Origin: DASVEE01 sp036399695
Lineage (GTDB): Bacteria; Acidobacteriota; Thermoanaerobaculia; Gp7-AA8
Length of the DNA: 6,596 nucleotides
Direction of reading: 5' to 3'
Assembly: GCA_036399695.1 (NCBI GenBank)
Contig: DASWMP010000161.1
Coordinates: forward strand, 1 to 6,596
Both the position numbers and the translations under genes were made by a program. Positions 1-5,585 of this stretch are shown here, piece by piece; position 1 is the stretch's first letter; the number at the start of each line of letters is the position of its first letter. The notes under the pieces were generated by a model, which searched no databases, was not told where the DNA came from, and was given only the letters and a program-made list of their open reading frames with translations.

Positions 1-193
1 AAAGGTGCTCACACCGAATGACTTCCAATCTCTGCCAGAGCTCGAGCGAACCATCCTCGCTTTTCAAAACAGGTTCTCGAACCTGGCCAAGCCGTTCAAG
101 TGGAAGTTCACGCGCGACGACTTGCGCCGCTACCTGGACAACCTCACGCTCATGCCTCAAGCAGCGTGATCGAATTTAGCGAATGGAGTACTA
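1..193 (+). mobile_element. Right end of an IS630-family insertion sequence
   Basis: This is the 3' tail of an IS630-type transposase plus the short DNA expected between its stop and the element tip. After the stop at 167-169, the stretch 170-193 (containing CGAATTTAGCGAATGG and ending in TACTA) looks like an IS630 terminal inverted repeat; its reverse complement contains CGCTAAATTCG, which I associate with such ends. IS630 elements insert at TA, and a TA lies at 192-193. The left end is outside the window, so the inverted repeat cannot be matched and the exact boundary is inferred. The sequence right after 193 reads as the tail of a different protein-coding gene, which supports the boundary. 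Confidence 0.6.
2..169 (+). CDS. IS630-family transposase, C-terminal fragment (cut by window edge)
   Basis: The frame is open from base 2 to a TGA at 167-169, giving 55 residues. It would catalyse cut-and-paste transposition through a DDE/DDD RNase H-like domain, but only the region after the last catalytic acid is present here. The recognisable parts are KVLTPNDFQSL, then the family's typical C-terminal block LAFQNRFSNLAKPFKWKF followed by TRDDL. These match the usual end of IS630 DDE transposases, where a short helix and an AKPF-W-FTR segment close the protein. Whether the upstream part is intact cannot be seen. The gene runs into the probable right inverted repeat of its element and shares no operon with the downstream immunity gene. 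Confidence 0.85.
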   Translation, partial: KVLTPNDFQSLPELERTILAFQNRFSNLAKPFKWKFTRDDLRRYLDNLTLMPQAA

Positions 194-240
194 AGCCTCA
201 AGGCCAGTGGCAAGCAAATGGTTATTTGGATATGGAGTAA
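193..240 (+). pseudogene. Last 15 codons of a polymorphic toxin truncated by the IS630 element
   Basis: From the IS boundary a frame reads KPQGQWQANGYLDME and stops with TAA at 238-240. One base later the ATG of the Imm8-family immunity gene begins. Toxin genes of polymorphic toxin systems normally sit directly upstream of their immunity gene with little or no gap, so this is read as the residual C-terminus of the cognate toxin, its remainder removed or displaced by the insertion. The GGAG for the immunity gene (234-237) lies inside these last codons, a usual arrangement for coupled toxin-immunity pairs. The tail is too short to identify the toxin family, and a chance reading frame is possible. 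Confidence 0.5.
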
Positions 241-241
241 C

Positions 242-616
242 ATGCGCGCGACTATTCGACGCCTTCATAGTCCTGACATTGATGACTTAGTGCGTTACCG
301 ACCGACAGAGCCCGATTGTTTCGGCTTTCTGTTGCAGATCCTTGCCGGGCCGGAGAACAGTCCCGGGGAAGAGTCGTTTGACGTGCTGGTCTGTTCGCCT
401 CGTTGGATCGCCGAGACGCACTCACCCGATGACATTATCGAAGGCCGACATCTACTGATTCTTCTGGAGTACGACTTTGATCGGCTCGAGAGATTCCTGC
501 ACATGAGAATCGCTGAAGCAAGCGGAGAATCGTGGGAGGATGTGGCTGAAAAGCTCAGCCGATTTGGGCGATGGGAGTTCGAGAACTACGGATCGTCTTC
601 GTCGCACAGGACTTGA
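242..616 (+). CDS. Imm8-family immunity protein (orphan)
   Basis: The 124-residue product is a cytoplasmic immunity protein of a polymorphic toxin system, predicted to bind and neutralise a cognate toxin tip. It opens MRATIRRLHSPDIDDL and continues EPDCFGFLLQILAGP, EESFDVLVCSPRWI and a C-terminal RFGRWEFENY. This order, with the FGF/GPxxxxGEESF/VCSPxW core and the terminal WEFEnY, is what I know from the Imm8 family (Pfam Imm8), and the length is normal. An ATG eight codons upstream (218) is also in frame, but 242 is preferred: it has GGAG at 234-237, it begins the conserved domain, and the upstream codons overlap the toxin tail. The cognate toxin appears to have been lost to the IS630 insertion, so the gene is likely an orphan, possibly retained to protect against siblings. 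Confidence 0.82.
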   Translation: MRATIRRLHSPDIDDLVRYRPTEPDCFGFLLQILAGPENSPGEESFDVLVCSPRWIAETHSPDDIIEGRHLLILLEYDFDRLERFLHMRIAEASGESWEDVAEKLSRFGRWEFENYGSSSSHRT

Positions 617-740
617 GACGAGACGAAGCCGCAGAGCTGGAACCGGTACAGCTCTGTCGTACATTCGCATTTAAGTGAGGCCGGCCGAGAATCTCGCACC
701 TGTTGAATCTGCTTCATGATGTGAAAGTCTCGATCTTGCG

Positions 741-815
741 CTGCGCGAAGTGATCTAGACAGATGCGTTCGCGAACCGCGCGGCGCGATGGCGGGAGCTG
801 ATCGAACACGCGCTG
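741..815 (+). pseudogene. Decayed 3' fragment resembling the immunity gene at 3548-3946
   Basis: Bases 741-815 align by eye with 3815-3890, the 3' part of the Rhs immunity gene, with roughly three quarters of positions matching and one single-base gap. The best block is GAGCTGATC-R-AACACGCGCTG (796-816 here, 3870-3890 there). The homologous reading LREVI is followed by an in-frame TAG, and the single-base gap breaks the frame before an ADxTRA stretch, so no protein can be made. The rest of the 617-888 interval shows no gene I can support. I read this as the residue of an earlier toxin/immunity module of the same immunity type. The 3' boundary is vague, and similarity beyond 816 fades apart from a shared ATGAA. 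Confidence 0.45.
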
Positions 816-888
816 CGCTTGACGCAGATGTATATCCCATGAAGTCGGGAAGTCTCGCGAATCAAGATGGGTCACGACGGGTGATTAC

Positions 889-1443
889 ATGCGTATTGCA
901 TTGAGTATCGTTGCGATCGTCGGCACTGTGGTTGCGCTCCTTCTTCTGGTTGGTTTCGTTGTGACGCGTCCGCAATCAGCCGACTTCAATGATCCTACAC
1001 AGTGGACGTTGGTGAAAATAGGCAAAGTTCATTCCACCCCTGCGGAAGTTAGGGTATATATTTACAACCGCGAGCCTTCAATCTGGGATTCGCACAACAT
1101 TCTGCAGAACAAGGTCGTGGTGGCTGATGGGCGCAGGGAGTACGTGTACATGTGGCCATCGAACGACGACTACGCCGCGGGATGGTGCGAGCTGTTTGCG
1201 CCAGATGGCGGCGGTGTCGCGATCGCGCTCTTTGAGCGCGGCGTCATTGCGCGTGTAGTTCACTATTCAAACGGCGAATTCAAGTTCCGCAGGAACAACG
1301 ATGAAGTCGTCGCTACGCGCGAATTCAAGTACGCGGACCTGAATAAAGACGGTAGACCAGAATTTTCGGATGATGGAACTGGCCGCACGTGGCAATGGAC
1401 CGTCGCGGAGGGCTTTCGCCCGTTGAAGCCGTTCCCGCCATGA
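889..1443 (+). CDS. Membrane-anchored protein of unknown function
   Basis: A 184-residue protein I do not recognise. Residues 1-27 form one hydrophobic segment (IALSIVAIVGTVVALLLLVG) after a short basic start, so it is an uncleaved signal anchor or a signal peptide, with the remaining 155 residues outside the cytoplasm. The soluble part is rich in beta-prone and aromatic stretches (VRVYIYN, EYVYMWP). Near residue 150 it carries DLNKDGRPEF, which resembles a calcium-binding DxNxDGxxD/E loop as seen in dockerin and FG-GAP/VCBS-type repeats, then a TWQWTV strand and a proline-rich end. A weak Shine-Dalgarno (GGGTGA, about 879-884) precedes the ATG. Codon use looks ordinary and the frame is intact. 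It sits between two toxin/immunity pieces, but nothing in the sequence ties it to toxin function. Confidence 0.72.
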   Translation: MRIALSIVAIVGTVVALLLLVGFVVTRPQSADFNDPTQWTLVKIGKVHSTPAEVRVYIYNREPSIWDSHNILQNKVVVADGRREYVYMWPSNDDYAAGWCELFAPDGGGVAIALFERGVIARVVHYSNGEFKFRRNNDEVVATREFKYADLNKDGRPEFSDDGTGRTWQWTVAEGFRPLKPFPP

Positions 1444-1664
1444 TCGATTCCGTGACCGGGGCCACGTCTGCCACAACCGCATGTTGGGCGAGACCACGGA
1501 GCGATGCAACGCCCGGCACTATCGCACGCCGCCGGGCTCAGCCGATTGCCAGTGCTCATCACTACGAGCTCCAGCGGCAGAGCGGTGTGGCCGGTTTCAG
1601 TGGATTTCCGGTAATCTGACGACCACGAGCTACGTCGATACTGTCTAGCAGCGGGTGCAGTAGG
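1444..1664 (+). other. Intergenic stretch upstream of the Rhs gene, no clear gene
   Basis: No gene is supported here. One short frame near the end reads SGNLTTTSYVDTV followed by TAG (about 1608-1649), which faintly resembles an Rhs repeat (GNLT, SYxD) and could be debris of a longer Rhs gene, but it is too short to call. I see no convincing promoter or terminator; the promoter of the Rhs gene must lie here or further upstream if it is transcribed on its own. Confidence 0.4.
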
Positions 1665-3551
1665 ATGAGAAAAGCGAACATGATGCTCACGCTCAGGCGC
1701 ATCGCATTCATCTGCTGGCTCGCCGTCGTCGGCTTTGTCGTACCCGTGTGCGCGGACGAGCCGGGACCCTCCGCTGCATCAGCCAATCCGAACGCTACGT
1801 ACATCGTGGTACTGCGTGAGTCCTGGCAGATGCCGCCACGAACGGACGGAGAGGGTCGCCGGCCAGTCGAGGAGCCCGACTTCGCCGGTCACGGTGGCGA
1901 GCTCAAAGCCAAGTGGCGCACGCGTCGCGTCGTAACGCTGCCGCCGCCGGCGGTCGAAGCGCTGCAGAAGCATCCGTCGGTGCTCTACCTCCAGCGCGTC
2001 AATACCGGTGATCCTGGCGATCACCCCGAGACCCTGCTGAGCAGCGTCCCCGCGCCTCGGTTCGTGGCCGCGACCGAATCCGTGCCTGCGCCCGTGACGT
2101 CAGGCACGTATCAGTACGACGGCGCTGGAAACATCATCGCCATCGGCAACGACGTCTTCACCTACGACAAGGTCGGACGCCTGATCTCGGCCGTCACCAG
2201 AGGTGTGCCGTCGAGCTACAAGTACGACGTCGCCGGGAACCAGGTCGAGAGCACGATCGGCACCGGAGCCACGCCGAGGCCGCGCCCGGTGAACGTCGCC
2301 TCCAACCGTCTGGCGAACGTGCCGTATGACCGCTCCGGTAACCAGACCCGGAGCGAAGAAGGCACGCTGACGTACCAGTACGACCCCCTGAACATGACGG
2401 TGGGGCGCACGGGCGGCAGCACGTTCGATCAGCGCTACATCTACACGGCTGACGACGAGCGGCTGGGCATCAACGACCTGGCCGAATGGGACTGGACGAT
2501 CCGAGGCATCGACGGGAAGGTGCTGAGCGAGTTCGACAGCATGAGCTACAGCCCGGTGCCGACGATCAACGACGTCTGGCATTGGGATCAGGACTATTAC
2601 CATCGCGAAGGGCAGCTCACCGCGTCCAAGCGTGTCGACTCGAGCGGTTCCTACCGCTTCTACCACCTCGACCACCTCGGCACCCCTCGCCTGATCACCG
2701 ACGAGCGCGGCTACCGCCTCTCCGAGAACGCGTACTACCCCTTCGGCCTGGATCAGACCCCCTGGAACCAGGAGATCGAGAACTTCTCGAACCGCAAGAT
2801 CGACAACCAGAAGTTCACCGGCCACGAACGCGACTACATCGATAGCTGGCACGTCTGGCCACAGGAATCGCTCGACTACATGCACGCCAGGTTCTACAGC
2901 CCGGCGTCGGGGCGGTTTTTGTCCGTCGATCCGGTGCTGAACAGCGTGATAGCGATCGGCGAGCCACAGCAGTGGAACCGCTACAGCTATGTTGTGAACA
3001 ACCCGCTGAAATACACCGACCCTGACGGCAAAGATAAGTTGATGGCATGGCTGCTCGGCGATGCGTTCCGCGATGTCAGCACGTGGGGTGCGTTAAAGGG
3101 TGCACTCTCCCCGGGACCGATGTTGAACGCGGTGAACGAAAGCCGCCAAGAATGGGCAGAAGATCATCAGACAGCAACGCACGGCTTCAGCCCGGTGCCA
3201 ACGACGAAGACGGACGTCGCGATGATGCCCGTGTTCATGATGCTTGGGCCCGGAGGCGGCGCCGCGAGAACAACGCTGGCTGAGGCGAAGACGCTGGTCG
3301 GCGCATGGGGAAAGGGAACGTTCTCCACTCTCGCGAAAACGATCGGCTACCACTTCGAGAAGCATGGCGCGGAAGTGGGCGCTAAGAGCACGCTGCAGTA
3401 CCTACGCAAGGCGTACGAGTTCAATCGCAACCTTCGAGGGGCCGAAAAGGTCGCTCTCGAAAACGGAGCTACGCGGTACGTGAAGAACGGCTACTACATC
3501 ATCAAGGATGAGGCCGGGCGCATCTTGTCCTATGGCCGAGCAACGCAATGA
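1665..3551 (+). CDS. Short secreted Rhs-repeat protein with I9-like N-terminus and predicted RNase toxin tip
   Basis: The 628-residue product is a polymorphic toxin of the Rhs/YD-repeat type. Residues 7-30 look like a Sec signal peptide with cleavage after VCA. Residues 44-112 resemble the S8 protease propeptide / inhibitor I9 fold (YIVVLRE, HGGELKAKWRTRRVV, LPPPAVEALQKHPSVLYLQ), but no protease follows. YD repeats run from about 148 to 330 (YQYDGAGN, FTYDKVGRL, YKYDVAGN). The Rhs core follows: YHLDHLGTPRLITDERG at 333, YYPFG at 357, FTGHERD at 384, ARFYSPASGRFLSVDP at 408, NRYSYVVNNPLKYTDPDG ending at 455. After DPDGK the variable tip (457-628) has a hydrophobic stretch near 515-530 and then HFEKHG (563-568) with a C-terminal YYIIKDEAGRILSYG. 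The HxxKH plus late strand pattern suggests a BECR-fold RNase, perhaps tRNA-directed like colicin D; this is inference. The shell is far shorter than usual Rhs cages. The start could instead be the ATG at 1680, as neither has a strong Shine-Dalgarno. Confidence 0.88.
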   Translation: MRKANMMLTLRRIAFICWLAVVGFVVPVCADEPGPSAASANPNATYIVVLRESWQMPPRTDGEGRRPVEEPDFAGHGGELKAKWRTRRVVTLPPPAVEALQKHPSVLYLQRVNTGDPGDHPETLLSSVPAPRFVAATESVPAPVTSGTYQYDGAGNIIAIGNDVFTYDKVGRLISAVTRGVPSSYKYDVAGNQVESTIGTGATPRPRPVNVASNRLANVPYDRSGNQTRSEEGTLTYQYDPLNMTVGRTGGSTFDQRYIYTADDERLGINDLAEWDWTIRGIDGKVLSEFDSMSYSPVPTINDVWHWDQDYYHREGQLTASKRVDSSGSYRFYHLDHLGTPRLITDERGYRLSENAYYPFGLDQTPWNQEIENFSNRKIDNQKFTGHERDYIDSWHVWPQESLDYMHARFYSPASGRFLSVDPVLNSVIAIGEPQQWNRYSYVVNNPLKYTDPDGKDKLMAWLLGDAFRDVSTWGALKGALSPGPMLNAVNESRQEWAEDHQTATHGFSPVPTTKTDVAMMPVFMMLGPGGGAARTTLAEAKTLVGAWGKGTFSTLAKTIGYHFEKHGAEVGAKSTLQYLRKAYEFNRNLRGAEKVALENGATRYVKNGYYIIKDEAGRILSYGRATQ

Positions 3552-3946
3552 GCAGGATCGATGAGCTGCTGTCGGAACTGAAGGGCATCGATGCTGCCGA
3601 TGCCGGAACGTTCCCGTACGAGGACTGCCGGAAGCTACAACGGGGTAACGGAGCAGATGCGTCGCTGATCCCAGATCTCGATATGTATCTATCGGAGGTC
3701 GCGGGCTACCGAAGTTGGGGCAAGCGAATCGTGAGCTGGCCAGACGATAAGATCGACGGTGTTGAAGGGCGACTCGCCGCGTCGTTCTTCGACCGCTTCC
3801 CTGCGCACGAACTGCTACGCGAGGTCATCGAGTCGGATGAGGTTCCGAACGTGCGCAGCGCAATCGAACGAGCTGATCAAACACGCGCTGTGCTGCGCGA
3901 TCTGCTGCGCGAGATGAAACTCAAGCGCGCTGGTGCTGCAACGTAG
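3548..3946 (+). CDS. Predicted cognate immunity protein of the Rhs toxin (family not recognised)
   Basis: The 132-residue product begins at an ATG overlapping the toxin stop as ATGA, so translation is probably coupled to the Rhs gene; there is no strong independent Shine-Dalgarno. Position directly after a toxin tip, small size, lack of signal peptide and a mildly acidic composition (about 25 D/E against 20 K/R) are the usual marks of an immunity protein, expected to bind the tip in the cytoplasm. Visible features are an N-terminal helix (IDELLSELKGID), a central stretch LIPDLDMYLSEVAGYRSWGKRI and a long helical C-terminal half (HELLREVIESDEV to LLREMKLKR). I do not recognise a named Imm family. 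A decayed relative of its 3' part appears at 741-815, which suggests this immunity type has been present at the locus before. Confidence 0.75.
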   Translation: MSRIDELLSELKGIDAADAGTFPYEDCRKLQRGNGADASLIPDLDMYLSEVAGYRSWGKRIVSWPDDKIDGVEGRLAASFFDRFPAHELLREVIESDEVPNVRSAIERADQTRAVLRDLLREMKLKRAGAAT

Positions 3947-4143
3947 AGCCACCTCGCGTGCTAACGACGCGCGACTTCGGCGCGGCTCAAACGGCGTGAA
4001 CTGTTGTGCAGCGAGGGTCGGCAATATGCTTGCTACAGGTCGACCTGCGTCGGCGCTCCCATCAGGACCCAGCCGATCTCGACTCTCGGCACCAACTGGA
4101 CGTCGATGGGGCCTCACTCGCGCGTACGATGTAGTCAGGAAGC
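3947..4143 (+). other. Intergenic debris after the immunity gene
   Basis: No intact gene is seen. A frame ending at 4202 reads AYDVVRKHVDDHDENGGS near its end, and the 38-codon ORF at 4144-4260 continues in another frame with plausible protein-like sequence. These could be two pieces of one frameshifted gene, possibly a further immunity or tip fragment, but the upstream part is not recognisable. No hairpin with a T-run follows the immunity gene, so no terminator is called here. Confidence 0.35.
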
Positions 4144-4260
4144 ATGTTGACGATCATGACGAGAACGGCGGGAGCACTGCAGAACTTTGCGAAGCTGCTT
4201 GACAAGACTTACAAAGATGTTGTGATCAAAGACGGCATGCTGACGGCGGTCCGGAGATGA
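4144..4260 (+). CDS. 38-residue ORF, possible 3' remnant of a lost gene
   Basis: ATG at 4144 to TGA at 4258-4260 encodes 38 residues ending NFAKLLDKTYKDVVIKDG and LTAVRR. An AGGA lies at 4137-4140, only three bases before the ATG, so initiation there is doubtful; an in-frame TAG at 4132-4134 closes the frame upstream. The C-terminal part looks like a genuine protein end (amphipathic helix, then a VVIKDG strand-turn), and its stop overlaps the ATG of the flavoprotein pseudogene as ATGA, the pattern of two genes formerly translated in tandem. I think it is more likely the surviving 3' end of a longer gene than an independent small protein. Family unknown. Confidence 0.35.
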   Translation: MLTIMTRTAGALQNFAKLLDKTYKDVVIKDGMLTAVRR

Positions 4261-5163
4261 AGGTTGCGCGTGCTGGCTACGCTGTCATCGGCCACAGCCT
4301 CGCCGGAATCTCCGCGGCGCTGACGTTAGCGAAGGCCGGCGAACACGTGACCTTGCTGGACTTTCATCGCCACACGGACACGCTCGCCGAGCTTCCGCGC
4401 ATTCAATCAACCTTGCTCGGCGCATCGGGGAGCGGTGTGACATTCGAACGCGCGATGCAAGAATTGTTGGAGCAAGCAACCGTCGAGAGGCAAACCGATT
4501 GCTTCATCGAGAGGGTCTACTCCGACGGAAATGTGATCGTCGAGGGCCACGATCGGCGGTGGTCCTGCAGAGGGGTCGTGTTTGCTCCGAACGGGACGGA
4601 GCCCGGAATCGACATCGAAGGCAGCTCAGCTCTTCAGGGCTTCGGCGTCTCGTACTCGGCATCAGGCGATGCACCGTTCTTTCTGGCGCGGCGCGTTGCT
4701 GTTTACGGTGATGCACCGCGCGTCATCGAGCACGCGTGGATTGCTGCGCAGTACGCGTCAGAGGTCGTCGTCGATGAAAGATGACTTCGCCGAAAACCAG
4801 ACGCAGCTCGTGCACGATCTTCGATCGTCGCCCGCTGTCACGTTCGAAAGTCGTGTCGCCTTGCGATCGCTGCATGCCGGCCGCGAGGGCCTGCTGACGG
4901 CGGTCGAGATCGAGGGTGCAAGCGGTCGTCGGTCGATCGACGTGTCGGCACTGTTCGTTGCGCAGCACGTGGTACCGACGATCGACGTCGTACAAGCCGG
5001 GGCGCCGAGCGAGGCGATTCGCATTCGCGGGCTTAGTCGCTGGCATCAACTACTGGAACAGGTAAACGATGGTGCACGAGCGGCCCCGTACGCTGCTGAG
5101 GATTCAGTAGAAAAGCACGCGACTGTCGATCACAAAAGTGAAGCGACGATTCGGCGGGTTTAA
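4257..5163 (+). pseudogene. Frameshifted thioredoxin-reductase-like flavoprotein
   Basis: Three frames together describe one FAD/NAD(P)-dependent oxidoreductase of about 300 residues, close to the usual thioredoxin-reductase length. Frame 1 (4257-4784) holds the FAD dinucleotide site (YAVIGHSLAGISAALTLAK), a GVVFAPNG strand, then GVSYSASGDAPFF and a second Rossmann strand RRVAVYGDAPRVIEHA. A +1 shift at the AAA of 4777-4779 moves to the frame with DDFAENQTQLVHDL and IDVSALFVAQ (to about 5010). Another shift gives AGLVAGINYWN (5027-5058), the degraded GDxxxGxNYW site of the C-terminal FAD domain, then back to NDGARAA. The family's CxxC redox pair (CATCD) is replaced by SASGD, and both glycine-rich motifs are weakened. 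An ATG at 4774 could restart the second frame, but the third lesion argues for a dead gene. Natural relatives lacking CxxC exist, so cysteine loss may be older than the frameshifts. Confidence 0.75.
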
Positions 5164-5217
5164 GTGATCTGGCGACTTGCACCGCCGTTCGCAACGGGCG
5201 CGAAAAGGTGAGCGGCA

Positions 5218-5412
5218 GTGCGCGCGGGCGAACGCCGCGCCGTCGAGCGGCGGATGGTCGAGACCTTTCACACCGTGCTGTCGCGAGGTGAACGGGCAGA
5301 GTACCTGCGCGTCTTGTCGAAGACCTGGCCGGAAGCCGAGATGCAAAGGCTGATCGTCGACGCATCCGCGGGCGTCGATGGCGGATCAGAAGGAAGCGCG
5401 CTCCGGGTGTAG
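5218..5412 (+). CDS. Small ORF of unknown function, possible gene fragment
   Basis: A GTG at 5218 with a good Shine-Dalgarno (AAGGTGAG, 5205-5212, five bases before) opens a 64-residue frame ending with TAG at 5410-5412. The sequence is charged and helical (GERRAVERRMVETFHTVLS, RGERAEYLRVLSKTWPE, AEMQRLIVDAS). I do not recognise a family. A neighbouring frame just upstream reads TAVRNGREKVSG, which could join onto it through a frameshift, so it may be the 3' end of a broken helical protein. Its stop overlaps the first REP-like unit, which is where such units usually lie. It follows the flavoprotein pseudogene on the same strand. Confidence 0.4.
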   Translation: MRAGERRAVERRMVETFHTVLSRGERAEYLRVLSKTWPEAEMQRLIVDASAGVDGGSEGSALRV

Positions 5413-5524
5413 TGGAGGACGGACAATCGTGTCCGTCACGCGAGAAATGGGCCGAACACACCGGTCGGGTGATTCACTTCGTGGGTACGTTTCCGCGTGA
5501 CGGACAGGATTGTCCGTCCTCCAC
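5412..5524 (+). repeat. Inverted pair of 31-bp REP-like units (BIME-like)
   Basis: The unit at 5412-5442 (starting GTGGAGGACGGACAATC) recurs inverted at 5494-5524, matching at 30 of 31 positions, with 51 bases between. Each unit contains its own small palindrome: GACGGACA and TGTCCGTC around a four-base centre. The first copy is preceded by GTAG, and the second has GTAG on its outer side after a six-base insert; a GTAG-type tag beside an imperfect palindrome is typical of REP elements mobilised by RAYT transposases. It lies between two convergent genes, the usual site for REPs, and could also form a large cruciform or stop transcription. No RAYT gene is present in the window. Confidence 0.75.
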
Positions 5525-5550
5525 TCGGCTACAGCGGCGGCGCCTGAAGC

Positions 5551-5578
5551 GGCCGGGCGTGCTGACGCACGCCCGGCC
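5551..5578 (-). terminator. Perfect 12-bp hairpin between convergent genes
   Basis: GGCCGGGCGTGC and its exact complement flank a four-base loop (TGAC at 5563-5566). It begins seven bases beyond the stop of the minus-strand gene (5586), so it is placed as that gene's terminator. No T-run follows in the minus direction; in the plus direction only TT follows. It may therefore be bidirectional, Rho-assisted or simply an RNA 3'-end stabiliser. Confidence 0.55.
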
Positions 5579-5585
5579 TTCCGGG

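Noticed and set aside
586..840. Minus-strand open frame of 84 codons between Imm8 and the membrane protein.
   Set aside because: No Shine-Dalgarno, no recognisable sequence, and it overlaps the plus-strand immunity remnant and the Imm8 end.
819..847. TTGACG at 819-824 as a -35 element for the 889-1443 gene.
   Set aside because: No acceptable -10 lies 16-18 bases downstream.
1438..1480. A MIDSVTGATSATT reading that resembles an FMN-binding / DUF2271 motif (D-x-V-[ST]-G-A-T).
   Set aside because: It overlaps the end of the 889-1443 gene in another frame, has no flanking domain and no start of its own, so it is probably chance.
2100..2885. Long minus-strand open frame of 261 codons opposite the Rhs gene.
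   Set aside because: It is the antisense shadow of the GC-rich Rhs repeats, with low-complexity Val/Ala/Asp composition; the plus strand carries clear Rhs motifs.
5412..5524. CRISPR array.
   Set aside because: There are only two units, in opposite orientation, with internal palindromes and a single 51-base interval; this is a REP-type pair.
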